The notes: generated from the sequence alone by a model not told the origin. DNA of 64,000 nucleotides from Bog-756 sp963830165 (GCA_963830165.1 CAWHKZ010000011.1:372001-436000), one strand, 5' to 3'; shown: positions 8,849 to 17,733, counted from the stretch's first letter. Translations and numbers: made by a program.

Positions 8849-9103
8849 TCACGAGCGCACCGCGGGTGGCCGGGTCGGCTCGCCGGTCGGGGTGGAGATC
8901 CGCACCAGGGTGAGGGCGACCCGTGGGCAGGAGGTGACCGCTCGTCGCGCGAGGTCGAGCAACGGGTCGGGCAGCTCTCCGGGCTCGATGATCGGGAAGC
9001 CCCACGGATCGACATGGATCCGCTCGGGCAGGAGCTCGGCGCAGAGGCCGGCGCCGTCGCAGGCGACCGGATCCACGACCAGTCGGAATCGCCGGCGCGA
9101 CAT
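8849..9103 (-). CDS. Ferredoxin, single [3Fe-4S]-type cluster
   Basis: An 84-residue ferredoxin with CDGAGLC (Cys15, Cys21) and a distal CP at residues 59-60. This C-x5-C...CP pattern is characteristic of actinobacterial 3Fe-4S ferredoxins. It is the last gene of the coupled redox operon. Its ATG at 9103 overlaps the stop of the NuoF-like gene as ATGA. It would shuttle electrons between the NuoF-like flavoprotein and either the membrane reductase or a cytoplasmic partner. No P450 gene is adjacent, unlike the commonest context of such ferredoxins. Confidence 0.85.
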   Translation of the reverse strand: MSRRRFRLVVDPVACDGAGLCAELLPERIHVDPWGFPIIEPGELPDPLLDLARRAVTSCPRVALTLVRISTPTGEPTRPPAVRS

Positions 9104-10432
9104 CAGGGGTGCCTCCGGGGGGCCGGAACGGGCAACACGGGCTGCGTCGGAGGGCAGGGGCCTCGTCGGAGGTGGAGGTCGACGTGGTCGCCGAACGTGT
9201 GCAGCGCCGTGCGCACGAATCGGGCCGCGCCGTCGGGATGGCGGCACGCCCCCCGCCCATCGACCAGAGCGCAGAGGGTCTCGATGGTCGCCACACCTCC
9301 GCGGAGGGCCCTGGGCTGGTGGGCCAGCTGCTCGACCGCGGTCGCCAGCGCGTCCAGTCCGTGGACGCACGGGCCACACTGGCCAGCGCCTTGGCCCTCG
9401 AGGTAGCGGACGGTGCGGGCCACCTCGGCGACGGGGCACGGCCCCTCGGGAAGCAGCACGACGACCCCGGCCCCGAGCGACGAGCCGAGCGTCCGGAGCG
9501 CCTCTTCGGTGAGGGGTGTGCGGGCGGCTTCGAGGGGAGGCACCCACCCGCCTCCGTAGCCACCGAACAGGACGCCCTGGAGCGATCCGAGGTCGTCCCG
9601 GTCCAGTCCGAGGAGCTGACCGAGGGTCGATCCGAGCGGCGCCTCGACGATGCGGGGTGTCGGCCACCGGCCGGTGACGGTCAGGAGGGCCGTGCCCGGC
9701 GATCCGGGTGCGCCGACGCTACGGAACCACTGCTGGCCGAACCGGGCGATGAGCGCGACATGGGCGAGGCTCTCGACGTTCTGGACCAGTGTCGGGCGTC
9801 CGCCGACCCCGCGTTCCCGGACCGGGCGGAGGCCGACGAATGACGGGATCCCTGCCCGCCGACCGTTGACCGTGTTGACCACGGCGGACTCCTGACCGGC
9901 CAGGAATCGGTCCGGCGCGACGACGATGTCGACGGGGCACGGATCGAGTGCGGCGCGCTCGGCGTTCGGCGACGGCCGCGGTCATCGGTCCGACGCCGTG
10001 CGACGGCACGTGGACGACGACCCGCGAGGCGCCGAGGGTCGCAGCGGCGACGGCTGCCCCGTCGAGCACCAGATGGGGATGCCGGCGGACGAGGAACCGG
10101 TCCTTGCCGCTGGCCGGCTCGCCCTCGGCACCGTTGGCCACCACCACCGGGCCACCACCTCCGGCCGCCTGCACCGCCCGCCACTTCGTGGCCACCGGGA
10201 ACCAGGCGCCACCGTGGCCGCGGAGGCCGCTGTGATCGAGCTCGTCCATGAAGTGTGCCGCCCGCCACACCGGCACTGCTCCCCACTGCTCCAGATGGTG
10301 GGTCAGCGACGGGAGTCCTCCGCCGGAGCCGACACCGAGCAGCAGGCGCGTGGCCCCGGAAGGCCCGTCGGGGAGAGGTGCCCGGGTCGGGCCGGCGGAG
10401 CGGCGGGAGATGCGGGAGGCGGTCGGGCTCAC
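9103..10432 (-). pseudogene. NuoF-like (SLBB/NADH dehydrogenase 51-kDa-like) protein, one frameshift
   Basis: Two overlapping frames reconstruct a protein of about 440 residues. The upstream frame holds the FMN/NADH part (GHGGAWFPVATKW, VVANGAEGEPASGKDR). The frame changes near 9957 (between AVAERRA and ALDPCPVDIVVAP). The second frame holds NTVNGRRAGIPSF, the SLBB domain, and the Fe-S region GQCGPCVHGLDAL. In Complex I the homologue oxidises NADH. Here it stands beside a ferric-reductase-like membrane protein and a ferredoxin, suggesting a dedicated electron input. GTG 10432 overlaps the preceding stop as GTGA. The frameshift is probably a sequence error, because both halves are well conserved. 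Confidence 0.75.
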
Positions 10433-11571
10433 CGTCCGGCTCCGACCTGGACGCCGACGGCGGTGCCCGAGAGTGCGCCCGTCCTCTCGTCGATGCTGAC
10501 GGTCACGGTGAGGGCCAGCGGCCCGTCGCTCGGGAGCGTGGCGTCGATCGTGTCCCCGCGGAGGGAGGTGACGGTGCCGCGGTAGGGCCCGAAGGTGACG
10601 GATCCCTCGGTCAGTGACACCCCACCACCGGGCACGCCGACGCCGTCGAGGTCGATGGTGAGCGGGGTCGACGGCACGCCGTCGGGGTGGAGGGCGAGCA
10701 CGATCCGCACCTGCCCCGACCCAACCGGGACGGTGGTCTGCGTGCCGCTGACGGCGACCGAGAACGGGGCAGAGGGTGTCCTCGAGGAGGGGGTGGGCCC
10801 GGCCGGGGCCGATGTCGGCACCGTCGTGGTGGACACGGCCACCGGGGGCGCGGCGGCACCGGTGCCCTTGGCGGCGATCCGGGCCAATAGTGCGCTCGCC
10901 GTACCCGAACGGTGCGACCAGCCGGGGCGGAGTGGGCCGAGCGCGGCGAACGTGCCGATGGCCACCGTCACCGTCACCGCCGCTCCGGCCGCGACCAGGC
11001 GGCGTGACGTGCTCGCCGTACGTGCGGTCGCGATCCGCCACGTCGCCACGGCGAGCACGGTGATGGTGCAGACGGCATCGACGGCCAGCACCGGACCGAG
11101 TGAGTCGTCCGATCCCGTGCCCAGCCCGTGCAGCACGGCGACCGGCCAGCAGAGGTAGGCGAGCCAGTGGACGAACCGCCACGAGTGGTAGCCGATGCGG
11201 TGGCGGAGTGCGCTGGTCACCAGCACGGCGAGCAGCAGGTCGAAGGAGACCGCGCCCAGTCCGACCCAGAGCGGACGGTAGGGGGAACGGAACGGCACGA
11301 CGGCATCGGCCAGGCCGATGGGCACGTAGCCGTCGCCCACGGTCGTGGCGATGTGCACGCCGACGAAGCCGAGGCACAGCAGGGACAGATTGCGGTGGAC
11401 GCTCTGGGAGAGGAACCGGGGCCAGCGCTCCGTGGTCCACCCCACGGACGCGACGATCCCGAGGACGACAGCTGCGGTCAAGAGGAGCAGCGCCACGATG
11501 CCGGACGCCCGGGTGAGGTACCAGAGCGCCGTCCCGCCGGTGGAGGCGAGGAGGACCGGCGACGCCGTCAC
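10429..11571 (-). CDS. Ferric-reductase-like transmembrane protein with extracytoplasmic C-terminal domain
   Basis: A 380-residue membrane protein. The first half has about five or six helices of the ferric reductase-like/YedZ fold with paired histidines for heme b (QSVHRNLSLLCLGFVGVHIA, WRFVHWLAYLCWPVAVLHG). After the last helix (VTVTVAIGTFAAL) a Thr/Pro/Ser-rich linker leads to an extracytoplasmic beta domain of about 130 residues. The position and composition suit transfer of electrons across the membrane to an outer acceptor. GTG 11571 overlaps the ApbE stop as GTGA. No clear ApbE flavinylation motif (D-S/G-x-S/T-G-A-T) is visible in the outer domain. Confidence 0.8.
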   Translation of the reverse strand: MTASPVLLASTGGTALWYLTRASGIVALLLLTAAVVLGIVASVGWTTERWPRFLSQSVHRNLSLLCLGFVGVHIATTVGDGYVPIGLADAVVPFRSPYRPLWVGLGAVSFDLLLAVLVTSALRHRIGYHSWRFVHWLAYLCWPVAVLHGLGTGSDDSLGPVLAVDAVCTITVLAVATWRIATARTASTSRRLVAAGAAVTVTVAIGTFAALGPLRPGWSHRSGTASALLARIAAKGTGAAAPPVAVSTTTVPTSAPAGPTPSSRTPSAPFSVAVSGTQTTVPVGSGQVRIVLALHPDGVPSTPLTIDLDGVGVPGGGVSLTEGSVTFGPYRGTVTSLRGDTIDATLPSDGPLALTVTVSIDERTGALSGTAVGVQVGAGR

Positions 11572-12536
11572 GGGACGACCCCGTCGGCTGCTGACGGCCA
11601 GCCCGCGACCGTCACGACGCTGCCATCGTGCCGGACCAGGCGGGAGGGAAGACCGAGGTCGGCCAGCCAGGCGACGGAGGGCTCGCCGGTCACCATGGCC
11701 GCCGTCGACGCCGTGTTGGCATCGACACAGGAGGCGGCGGCGACCGAGACCGTGCGCCAAGGGGAGTCCGCCGGCAGGCCGGTCGACGGGTCGACGAGGT
11801 GGTGGACGCGGTCGCGGCCCAGCATCCAGGTCCGCCGCCCGATGCCCGAGCTCGCCACGCCGCCCGAGGTGACAGTCACCGCCACCGCGGCCCGGTCGGT
11901 ACCGCAGACGTCGGCGATCCCGACGGTGAACCCGCTGTCCGGCGCACCGCTCACCGCCAGGTCGCCGCCGAGGGAGACGAGGACACCGCAGCCCAAGGCC
12001 GACCCGATGGCCCGGGCCCCACGGTCGGCGGCCCAGGCTTTCGCAGTGGAGCCCAGATCGAGGACGACGCCGGGCGGTGCCGAGACGGTGCACGACTCGC
12101 GGTCGAGCGTCACGCATCGCCAGCCGGGCGTCGGACGCGGCCTGGGCAGGCTCCCCTCGACACCGGACGCGAGCAGGGGGAAATCCCGGTCATAGCCGAG
12201 CCGGGCCAGAGCCGCCCCCACGGTGATGTCCACGGCGCCGTCGCTGAGGGCGCCCGCGCGCAGGCCGATGCCGATGGCCTCCGCCAGCGTCGGCGAGACC
12301 GGCACCGGCCGACCGCCCGCCCGCGCCAGGGCGCGCTGGAGGAGGCTGAGCTCCGAGTCCGGACGGAACCGGCTGGTGACGGCCTCCACCACGTCGAGCT
12401 CGCAATGCAACAGGTCGGCCGCGGCGACCAGCGCCGACGGCTCCGTGACGAGGAGGTCGATGCTGGTGGACCATCGGGTGGCGCGGTAGACCGTGACCCC
12501 GGCCAGTCGGGAGAAGTGCGTCGCCGATGGGCTCAA
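11568..12536 (-). CDS. apbE: FAD:protein FMN transferase (ApbE family)
   Basis: A 322-residue ApbE-family flavin transferase, which attaches FMN covalently to a Ser or Thr of target redox proteins, usually outside the cytoplasmic membrane. Conserved pieces are RFRPDSELSLLQ, the DLGSTAKAWAADR motif, SLGGDLAVSG, HHLVDPSTG and the C-terminal DANTASTAAMV metal site. No signal peptide or lipobox is visible, so its location is unclear. TTG at 12536 serves as start and overlaps the previous stop as TTGA. All junctions in this five-gene operon overlap by 4 nt, indicating a coupled unit. Confidence 0.88.
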   Translation of the reverse strand: MSPSATHFSRLAGVTVYRATRWSTSIDLLVTEPSALVAAADLLHCELDVVEAVTSRFRPDSELSLLQRALARAGGRPVPVSPTLAEAIGIGLRAGALSDGAVDITVGAALARLGYDRDFPLLASGVEGSLPRPRPTPGWRCVTLDRESCTVSAPPGVVLDLGSTAKAWAADRGARAIGSALGCGVLVSLGGDLAVSGAPDSGFTVGIADVCGTDRAAVAVTVTSGGVASSGIGRRTWMLGRDRVHHLVDPSTGLPADSPWRTVSVAAASCVDANTASTAAMVTGEPSVAWLADLGLPSRLVRHDGSVVTVAGWPSAADGVVP

Positions 12537-12973
12537 CTGGAGCCACTGATGACGGGTGCGGGCTGTCGTGAGGGCTGGGGCACCGACGATGGGCCGCTGA
12601 GTCCGCCAGCCGCGGCCCCCGAGGGCGTTCCGGCAGGACCGGCACCCGAGGCGGACCCTGGAGTCGAGCCGGTACCGACCGATGCTCCGTTCGTGGTCGA
12701 GCTGCCGCCGGCGGGGGTCGGGGACACTCCGGTCGACGGTGCGGTGCCGGTGGAGGCGACGGGGGCGGTCGAGTGTCCCGGTCGGGCTTGGCTGAAGTAG
12801 ACGGCCAGCCCGGCCACGGCGGCCACCGAGGCGACGGCGGCGGTCCTGGTGACGGCGCGCACCCGGACGATGGCGGCATCCCGGTGCCGGCGGGCGGCGT
12901 GGATCTGTTCGGTCGGCAGGCGGCCTCCGGGAACGCCGGCCGGAGGATCTCTGGGGTCGGACTGCGTGGCCAT
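12533..12973 (-). CDS. Single-pass membrane protein, first gene of redox operon
   Basis: A 146-residue protein. It has a basic cytoplasmic N-terminus (residues 1-40), one hydrophobic helix (TAAVASVAAVAGLAVYF) and a low-complexity Gly/Ser/Thr/Pro-rich outer tail. No family is recognised. As the leading gene of the ApbE/ferric-reductase-like/NuoF-like/ferredoxin operon it may be the extracytoplasmic partner, though no FMN-attachment motif can be seen. The ATG at 12973 lies 7 nt after a TACCCT -10 element, implying a leaderless transcript. Confidence 0.65.
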   Translation of the reverse strand: MATQSDPRDPPAGVPGGRLPTEQIHAARRHRDAAIVRVRAVTRTAAVASVAAVAGLAVYFSQARPGHSTAPVASTGTAPSTGVSPTPAGGSSTTNGASVGTGSTPGSASGAGPAGTPSGAAAGGLSGPSSVPQPSRQPAPVISGSS

Positions 12974-12980
12974 GCCGGTC

Positions 12981-13014
12981 AGGGTACGAAGGTCACCCTG
13001 ACGGGGGCATGACG
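12981..13014 (-). promoter_or_regulatory. Response-regulator-type promoter, copy 1
   Basis: On the minus strand the repeats CGTCATG-CCCC-CGTCAGG (13014-12997) stand 10 nt before a TACCCT -10 element (12986-12981), with ATG 12973 seven nt later. An inverted repeat GTCAGGGT-N9-ACCCTGAC (12978-13002) overlaps it. This promoter drives the redox operon and lies directly downstream of the two-component genes. Confidence 0.6.
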
Positions 13015-13070
13015 CGAACCTAAGAAAAGCTGAAGAAGTGGTGGGAGGGGCCGTCGCCTCGGGGTCTCGC

Positions 13071-14376
13071 TCAGCTCCGATCGGCCGCGGCCGGCCTGGG
13101 TGGCCATGGACCCGCGGAGGGCTGGCGGTCCGCGTCGGCGTCCGGATCGCGACCGGTCGCCGTCCTCCACGCCACCGCCATGTGGGCCCCGCCGAGCCGT
13201 GAGCGGCCGATCGACCAGGTGCCATCGCTCGAGCGGACCACCGCATCGGCGATGGCCAGCCCCAGCCCGGTGCCACCGGGTCGGTCGTCCGCCCGGTGGA
13301 AGCGGTCCAGGATGAGGTCCTGCTGGTCGGCGGGGATGCCCGGACCCGAGTCGTCGACGGAGAGGGTCACCTGGCCCCCGGAGCACGTGACCCGGAGTTC
13401 CACCCTCCCTCCCGGGCCGGCGTACCGGCAGGCGTTGTCGAGGAGGACCGAGACCAGCCGGTCGACGGCGTCGGGGTCGGCGACGACGGCGGCCACCGGT
13501 CCGGGTTCTGCCGGGTGGACGAGCTCGATGTCGGCGGCGATGGCGACCGCTTCGAACCGCGCCGCGCACTGCTCGGCCGAGGCGCGGACGTCGGTGACGC
13601 CCTCGGCGGCGGTCGACGGAGCATCGGCATCGTGCCGGGCGAGCCACAGGAGGTCGTCGACGATCGACCGGAGGCGCTGACTCTCCGAAGCGACGCGCTC
13701 CAGCGTGGCACGGTAACTGGCGGGGTCGCGGTTCCGGCTCAGCGCCAGGTCGACCTCGGCCTGGATGACGCTCAGCGGGGTGCGGAGCTCGTGGGAGGCA
13801 TCGGCGGTGAACTCCGCCTGTCGGCGCCTGATCTGCTCGATGGGCGCCGAGGCCCGAAGTCCGACGATGAACGACCCGCCGAAGGTCACGACGAGGAGGA
13901 GGATGCCGAGGGCCAACTCGACCACGATCAGGTCGGTACGGATCTGCTGGATCCTGACGATGCTCTCACCCGCCACCAGCCATCCGCCCCCGGACGCGTC
14001 GGACGTGAACCGGAAGGTGCTCCCACCGGTCGTCAACGTCACGCTGCCGCCCGACCAGTCGTGCCGAGGCAGGGGCGGGGCACCCACCGTGAGGTCGGTG
14101 ACCGCGCCCGTCGACGTCGACCCGCCAGATGAAGGTGGGAGCATCGTCGAGGTCCCCGTCGTGGTCGCCGCCGGGAGAGACGGTGAGAGGCACCGAGGTG
14201 CCCGCCGCCGCCCGTTCGAGCTGGCTCATGAGCCGGGCGTCGACTTCGCGGTCCAGGCGCTGGACGATCAACAGGTTGGCGACGAGTGCGACCACCACGG
14301 CCACCACTGCGACCACGGCGGTGGCCCCCAGTGCGACGCGTGCCGCGTGCGCCCACCGCCTCCCTGGCTGTCTCAT
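13071..14376 (-). pseudogene. Sensor histidine kinase, one frameshift
   Basis: Two frames rebuild a kinase of about 435 residues. The N-terminal frame starts at ATG 14376 (MRQPGRRWAHAARV) with helix VAVVAVVVALVANLLIV and a periplasmic part to about 14112. The other frame continues with the second helix (LGILLLVVTFGGSFIVGL), H-box ASHELRTPLSVIQAE, N-box LLDNACRYAG, DDSGPGIP and GTGLGLAI. The periplasmic sensor domain is about 130 residues. ATG 14376 overlaps the regulator stop as ATGA. The single-base break is probably an assembly error, since every catalytic box is intact. Confidence 0.8.
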
Positions 14377-15041
14377 GTGTCGGTGATCCTGTATCCCGTG
14401 CCGCGCACCGTCTCGATGCGAGCGGTGGCGTCGGCGAGCTTGGATCGGAGCCGGCCCATGTGTACGTCGATGGTGTTCGATCCCACGGCGCTGGACTCGT
14501 CGTTCCACACCTGGGTGGCGATCACCCGGCGGGTCACCACAGCGGGGGCACGACGGAGGAGCAGCTCGAGCAGGCCCGTCTCGATGGCGGTGAGGGACAC
14601 GTCGTGGTCCGCGATGGTGGTGACCCTGGTCGAGGGGTCGAACGAGATGTCGCCGCAGCGGAGCACGGGATCGAGGAGCAGGGCGGGCCGGCGTTGCAGC
14701 GCGGTCAGCCGGGCCAACAACTCACTGAAGTCGAAGGGTTTGACCAGATAGTCGTCGGCACCCTGGAGGAGCCCATCGACGCGGTCTTCGGTGGCGTCGC
14801 GGGCGGTCAACATGAGGACCGGAGTGCGGTCGCCTCGACGTCGCATCGCGACGATCGCGTCGAGCCCGTTCATGTTGGGCATCCGCCAGTCGAACACCGC
14901 CACGTCGTAGTCGAACGACTGGAGATACGACAGCGCGGTCGTGCCGTCGGCCACGGCATCCACCACGTAGCCGTTCTCCTGCAGGCCGCGCTCGATCACC
15001 GCGCGCAACCCTGGGTCATCCTCGGCCACGAGCACTCTCAC
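14373..15041 (-). CDS. OmpR-family response regulator
   Basis: A 222-residue regulator. The receiver domain has the acidic pair EDD (residues 7-9), phospho-acceptor Asp in YDVAVFDWRMPNMNG, and Lys in LVKPFDF. The winged-helix DNA-binding domain includes NTIDVHMGRLRSKL and ends VRGTGYRI. It starts at GTG 15041. It is coupled to the histidine kinase and sits upstream of the redox operon. Direct repeats of the type this family binds occur before this gene, before the redox operon and before the membrane-protein operon. Confidence 0.9.
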   Translation of the reverse strand: MRVLVAEDDPGLRAVIERGLQENGYVVDAVADGTTALSYLQSFDYDVAVFDWRMPNMNGLDAIVAMRRRGDRTPVLMLTARDATEDRVDGLLQGADDYLVKPFDFSELLARLTALQRRPALLLDPVLRCGDISFDPSTRVTTIADHDVSLTAIETGLLELLLRRAPAVVTRRVIATQVWNDESSAVGSNTIDVHMGRLRSKLADATARIETVRGTGYRITDT

Positions 15042-15164
15042 TGACAGCCATTCTCACCGATTGCGACTGCCGCCCGGTAGTCGTGCCACGGGCCGGCTCC
15101 CGGCACCTCGGCAGGTCTCGTTCACGGCTGGCGGACGCCAGACTCCGTGAGTGTCACACGGGAA

Positions 15165-15182
15165 CCTGACGATGGGATGACG
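15165..15182 (-). promoter_or_regulatory. Direct repeats upstream of the response regulator, copy 3
   Basis: On the minus strand CGTCATC-CCAT-CGTCAGG repeats the motif found at 8784-8801 and 12997-13014 with the same 11-nt period. It lies about 124 nt before the regulator start at 15041, consistent with autoregulation. GACACT about 11 nt downstream could be the -10 element. The rest of 15042-15392 holds no recognisable gene. Confidence 0.45.
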
Positions 15183-15392
15183 CCCGGGGCCTCCGCCGAC
15201 TGCTTGACGGCACAAACGGCGTCACGGCTGGCTGTGCCACCGATGCCGGGTCGATCCGGCGAGCGCCGGACGGCGGCTGACCCCGGACGGTGTCCGGACG
15301 TGCGGCGAGCCCGCGGCCGTCCGGCTTCCGGGAACCACGGGGGCGAGGTGCGGGCGTCCAGTCAGCGACGCCGGGGACGCTCCGCGTTCCAG

Positions 15393-15929
15393 CTAGAAAC
15401 CGCTCGCGTACCACGCGCCGTTCTGTTGGACCGCGGCCGCCACGAAGGGGGAGCCGTTCTCACTGTTCGGGTTGTTCGCCGTCGCGAACGTCTCCGCAAA
15501 GCTGGACCCCGCATACGCAGCCGACTCCGGATCGGTTGCTGCGTTGGGGTCGGAGTTGGAGACACACGTGGATCCCTGACAGGTGGTACCGGTGAACGTG
15601 ATCACGGCCTGGTCACCCTGCACGGTCACGGCACCCACCTTCCAGTCCTTGAACGTCACGCCGCTGCTCGAGATGTCGGAGGTGCAGCTAGATACCTGGG
15701 ATTCCACCGCATAGGAGACGCAGAACTTCGACGCCGAGCCACCCATGAGGGCCTCCGCAGTCTTGGCGGCCAGCTCCTGGGCCGTGCTCGCTCCCGAGGT
15801 GGTGGTAGCGGCTGCCACGGTCGTCGACGTGGTCGTGGTCGTCGTCGGCGACGCGGAAGAGGATGAACATCCCGTCAATACGAGAGCGAGAGCGACCGCA
15901 CCAGTGCCGCCCAGGATTCGTGTTCGCAT
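15393..15929 (-). CDS. Secreted lipoprotein of unknown function
   Basis: A 178-residue protein with a lipoprotein signal peptide and lipobox (ALVLTGCSS), followed by a Thr/Ser-rich linker and a domain of about 120 residues with four cysteines (FCVSYA, SSCTSD, TCQGSTC). The family is not recognised. It stands alone between the response regulator and a divergent secreted protein gene. The cysteine pairs suggest disulfides in the exported domain. Confidence 0.75.
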   Translation of the reverse strand: MRTRILGGTGAVALALVLTGCSSSSASPTTTTTTSTTVAAATTTSGASTAQELAAKTAEALMGGSASKFCVSYAVESQVSSCTSDISSSGVTFKDWKVGAVTVQGDQAVITFTGTTCQGSTCVSNSDPNAATDPESAAYAGSSFAETFATANNPNSENGSPFVAAAVQQNGAWYASGF

Positions 15930-16312
15930 CGACCATGCTCCTAGCCCCTATGGCAGTCCGCCGATCGGACTGCCTGGACCCGGCAACTTAGGTGAAGTGC
16001 CAGCCCCCCACAAATCCCATTTACGAAACGGCTATTTACAACTGTGGGGTCTATGGAGATGGCAACGAAGACGATGTTCAGGAGTCCAGAGGCCCGGGAG
16101 TCTTCCCATGGAGATCCGCCGGGCATCTCCTTTCCGCAGTGTCGCACCCCCCGGATGTTCCGAATGGAACGACCGCACCGGTCAATGCAATCCCGGTGAA
16201 CCCCGCTCTCGTGGCTCAGGAAGCCACAGGTCCGTCGCAGGCAGTCCTCAGGGGCTTCGCACGTTCCACCGGCACTCTGTGATCAGTCGAATAGAGAACT
16301 GGAGAGACAACG
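15930..16312. other. Intergenic region, no gene recognised
   Basis: A 383-nt divergent intergenic stretch, less GC-rich than its surroundings near 16010-16060. Short open frames are present but have no ribosome-binding site and no family resemblance. It must contain the promoters of the lipoprotein (leftward) and the secreted protein (rightward). No confident -35/-10 pair was found. Confidence 0.4.
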
Positions 16313-17156
16313 ATGACTGATTGCGACCCGACAAGTCCCTCCGGGGATATTCCCCCGGGCAGTGCGCCGCCTCCCCTCCGGCCGGCGACTTCACCGGGCT
16401 CGTCGGCTTCGTCGACCAGCGCGAAGCGGGAACGGCGACCCAGGTCGTGGCGGATGACCCCGAACCGGAGGATCGGACGGATCGTGGTCGCCGCGGTGAT
16501 GGCCCCGGTGATCGGACTGTCGGTCGGTCTGGCCACATCCTCGTCGGCAGTTGCTGCACCAACCGAGTCGGGCAGTGCCGCCGTCGGCGCTCACGGATTC
16601 GGTGGCGGCTCCAACGCCCGGTCCGGACCGGCCGCGGGAGGGGCGTCCGGCACGGTCTCCAGCGTGTCCAAGTCGGGCATCACCGTGACGACCTCGGCGG
16701 GTCAGGCGGTGACCGTCGACGAGGAGGCCTCCACGCTCTACAAGAAGGGGTCGAACTCCGCGTCGAAGAGCGCCATCAAGAAAGGCAAGCAGGTCCTCGT
16801 ACTGGGGACGACCAGCGGAACGACCATCAAGGCCACCCAGGTCATCGTGCAGACGACGGGTGGTGGATCCACTTCCTCGACGGCGGCGGAGGTGGTCCCC
16901 TTCCAGCGCGGGCGCGCCGTCCACGTCCAAGCAGGTCGGTACGATCCCGGCCAGCTACAGCCAGGGGTCGGGGACGATCGTCGGCGGAACGACAGCGAAC
17001 AAGGCGACGGAAGCTGCGCTCGCCGCATACCCGGGGGGCATCGTCGACCGGGTGGTGAAGTTGAGCAATGGCGAGTTCGAGGTCCACTACATCGGCGTCA
17101 ACTGGCCCCACCACGTCTTCGTCAATCAGGACTTCGAGGTCATCGGTGCCGATTAG
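16313..17156 (+). pseudogene. Secreted DUF5666/PepSY-like protein, one frameshift
   Basis: Two frames give a protein of about 280 residues. The first opens at ATG 16313 after a GGAGAG ribosome-binding site. It has a hydrophobic segment (IVVAAVMAPVIGLSVGLA), then a DUF5666-like beta unit (SGTVSSVSKSGITVTTSAG through IKKGKQVLVLGTTSG). Near 16910 the frame shifts, and the second frame carries a PepSY-like C-terminus (ATEAALAAYPGGIVDRVV, FEVHYIGVNWPHHVFV). It is exported or membrane anchored. Its position beside a redox and two-component island may be significant, but its role is unknown. The break lies in a GC-rich run and is likely technical. Confidence 0.65.
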
Positions 17157-17323
17157 TTCGTCGGCCCGGATCGGGCGCGGGGCCTCCCCACCTGCATGTT
17201 GCGCCCACCCAACCGGGGTAGGGGACAGACGCGAGGGCGGCTGAGCACGCTCTCGAGGTCACGGCGGAAGTCCGCGACGTTCACGCACACCTGCCAGGCG
17301 GCTCGTTCCGGGGGTATGTATTC

Positions 17324-17337
17324 AACCAATCGGTTGC
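17324..17337. promoter_or_regulatory. ArsR operator palindrome 1
   Basis: A perfect inverted repeat CAACC-AATC-GGTTG overlaps the -35 region (TTGCAG, 17335-17340) of the ArsR-type gene. Its extended form TTCAACC...GGTTGCA recurs reversed at the start codon, 40 nt downstream. Confidence 0.6.
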
Positions 17338-17362
17338 AGAGCCGTCTCGGTTCGCCTAGTAT
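17335..17362 (+). promoter_or_regulatory. Promoter of the ArsR-SRPBCC operon
   Basis: TTGCAG (17335-17340) and TAGTAT (17357-17362) are separated by 16 nt. The start codon ATG lies at 17371, so the transcript is probably leaderless. Both flanks are covered by the CAACC-N4-GGTTG palindromes. Confidence 0.5.
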
Positions 17363-17363
17363 G

Positions 17364-17377
17364 CAACCTGATGGTTG
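17364..17377. promoter_or_regulatory. ArsR operator palindrome 2, overlapping the start codon
   Basis: CAACC-TGAT-GGTTG spans the ATG at 17371. With palindrome 1 it brackets the promoter at a 40-nt centre-to-centre distance (about four helical turns), a layout that suits cooperative autorepression by the encoded ArsR protein. Confidence 0.6.
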
Positions 17378-17733
17378 AACAACAGCGCTCCGGGGTCGGC
17401 GTCGACGATCGCACACTCAACGCCGTGTTCTCCGCCCTGGCCGATCCGACCAGGCGTGCCATCGTGCGTCGGCTGGCGGTCGGCGAGGCCACGGTCAGCG
17501 AGCTGTCCGAGCCGTTCACGATGAGCTTTCAGGCGGTCTCCAAGCACGTACAGGTATTGGAACACGCCGGATTGGTCACCAGGACCCGGAGGGCACAGGA
17601 ACGACCGTGTCGACTGCACCCCGACGCGATGGCCCCCGCCAGCACGTGGCTGGGCGACTTTCGCCAACTCTGGGAGAGCTCCTTCGACCGTCTCGACGAA
17701 CACCTCACCGATCAGAAGGGATCACGATCATGA
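17371..17733 (+). CDS. ArsR-family transcriptional regulator
   Basis: A 120-residue winged-helix repressor (LNAVFSALADPTRRAIVRRLAVGEATVSELSEPF, then recognition helix SFQAVSKHVQVLEHAGLV). It lacks the metal-binding cysteines of ArsR/SmtB. It belongs to the ArsR group paired with SRPBCC (AHSA1) proteins, here the next gene, which overlaps as ATGA. Two palindromes at its promoter suggest autoregulation. The ligand may be bound by the SRPBCC partner, but this is inference. Confidence 0.9.
   Translation: MVEQQRSGVGVDDRTLNAVFSALADPTRRAIVRRLAVGEATVSELSEPFTMSFQAVSKHVQVLEHAGLVTRTRRAQERPCRLHPDAMAPASTWLGDFRQLWESSFDRLDEHLTDQKGSRS

Noticed and set aside
15992..16282. A 96-codon frame between the lipoprotein and the PepSY-like gene
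   Set aside because: No ribosome-binding site, no hydrophobic or domain pattern, and the codon usage is unlike neighbouring genes.
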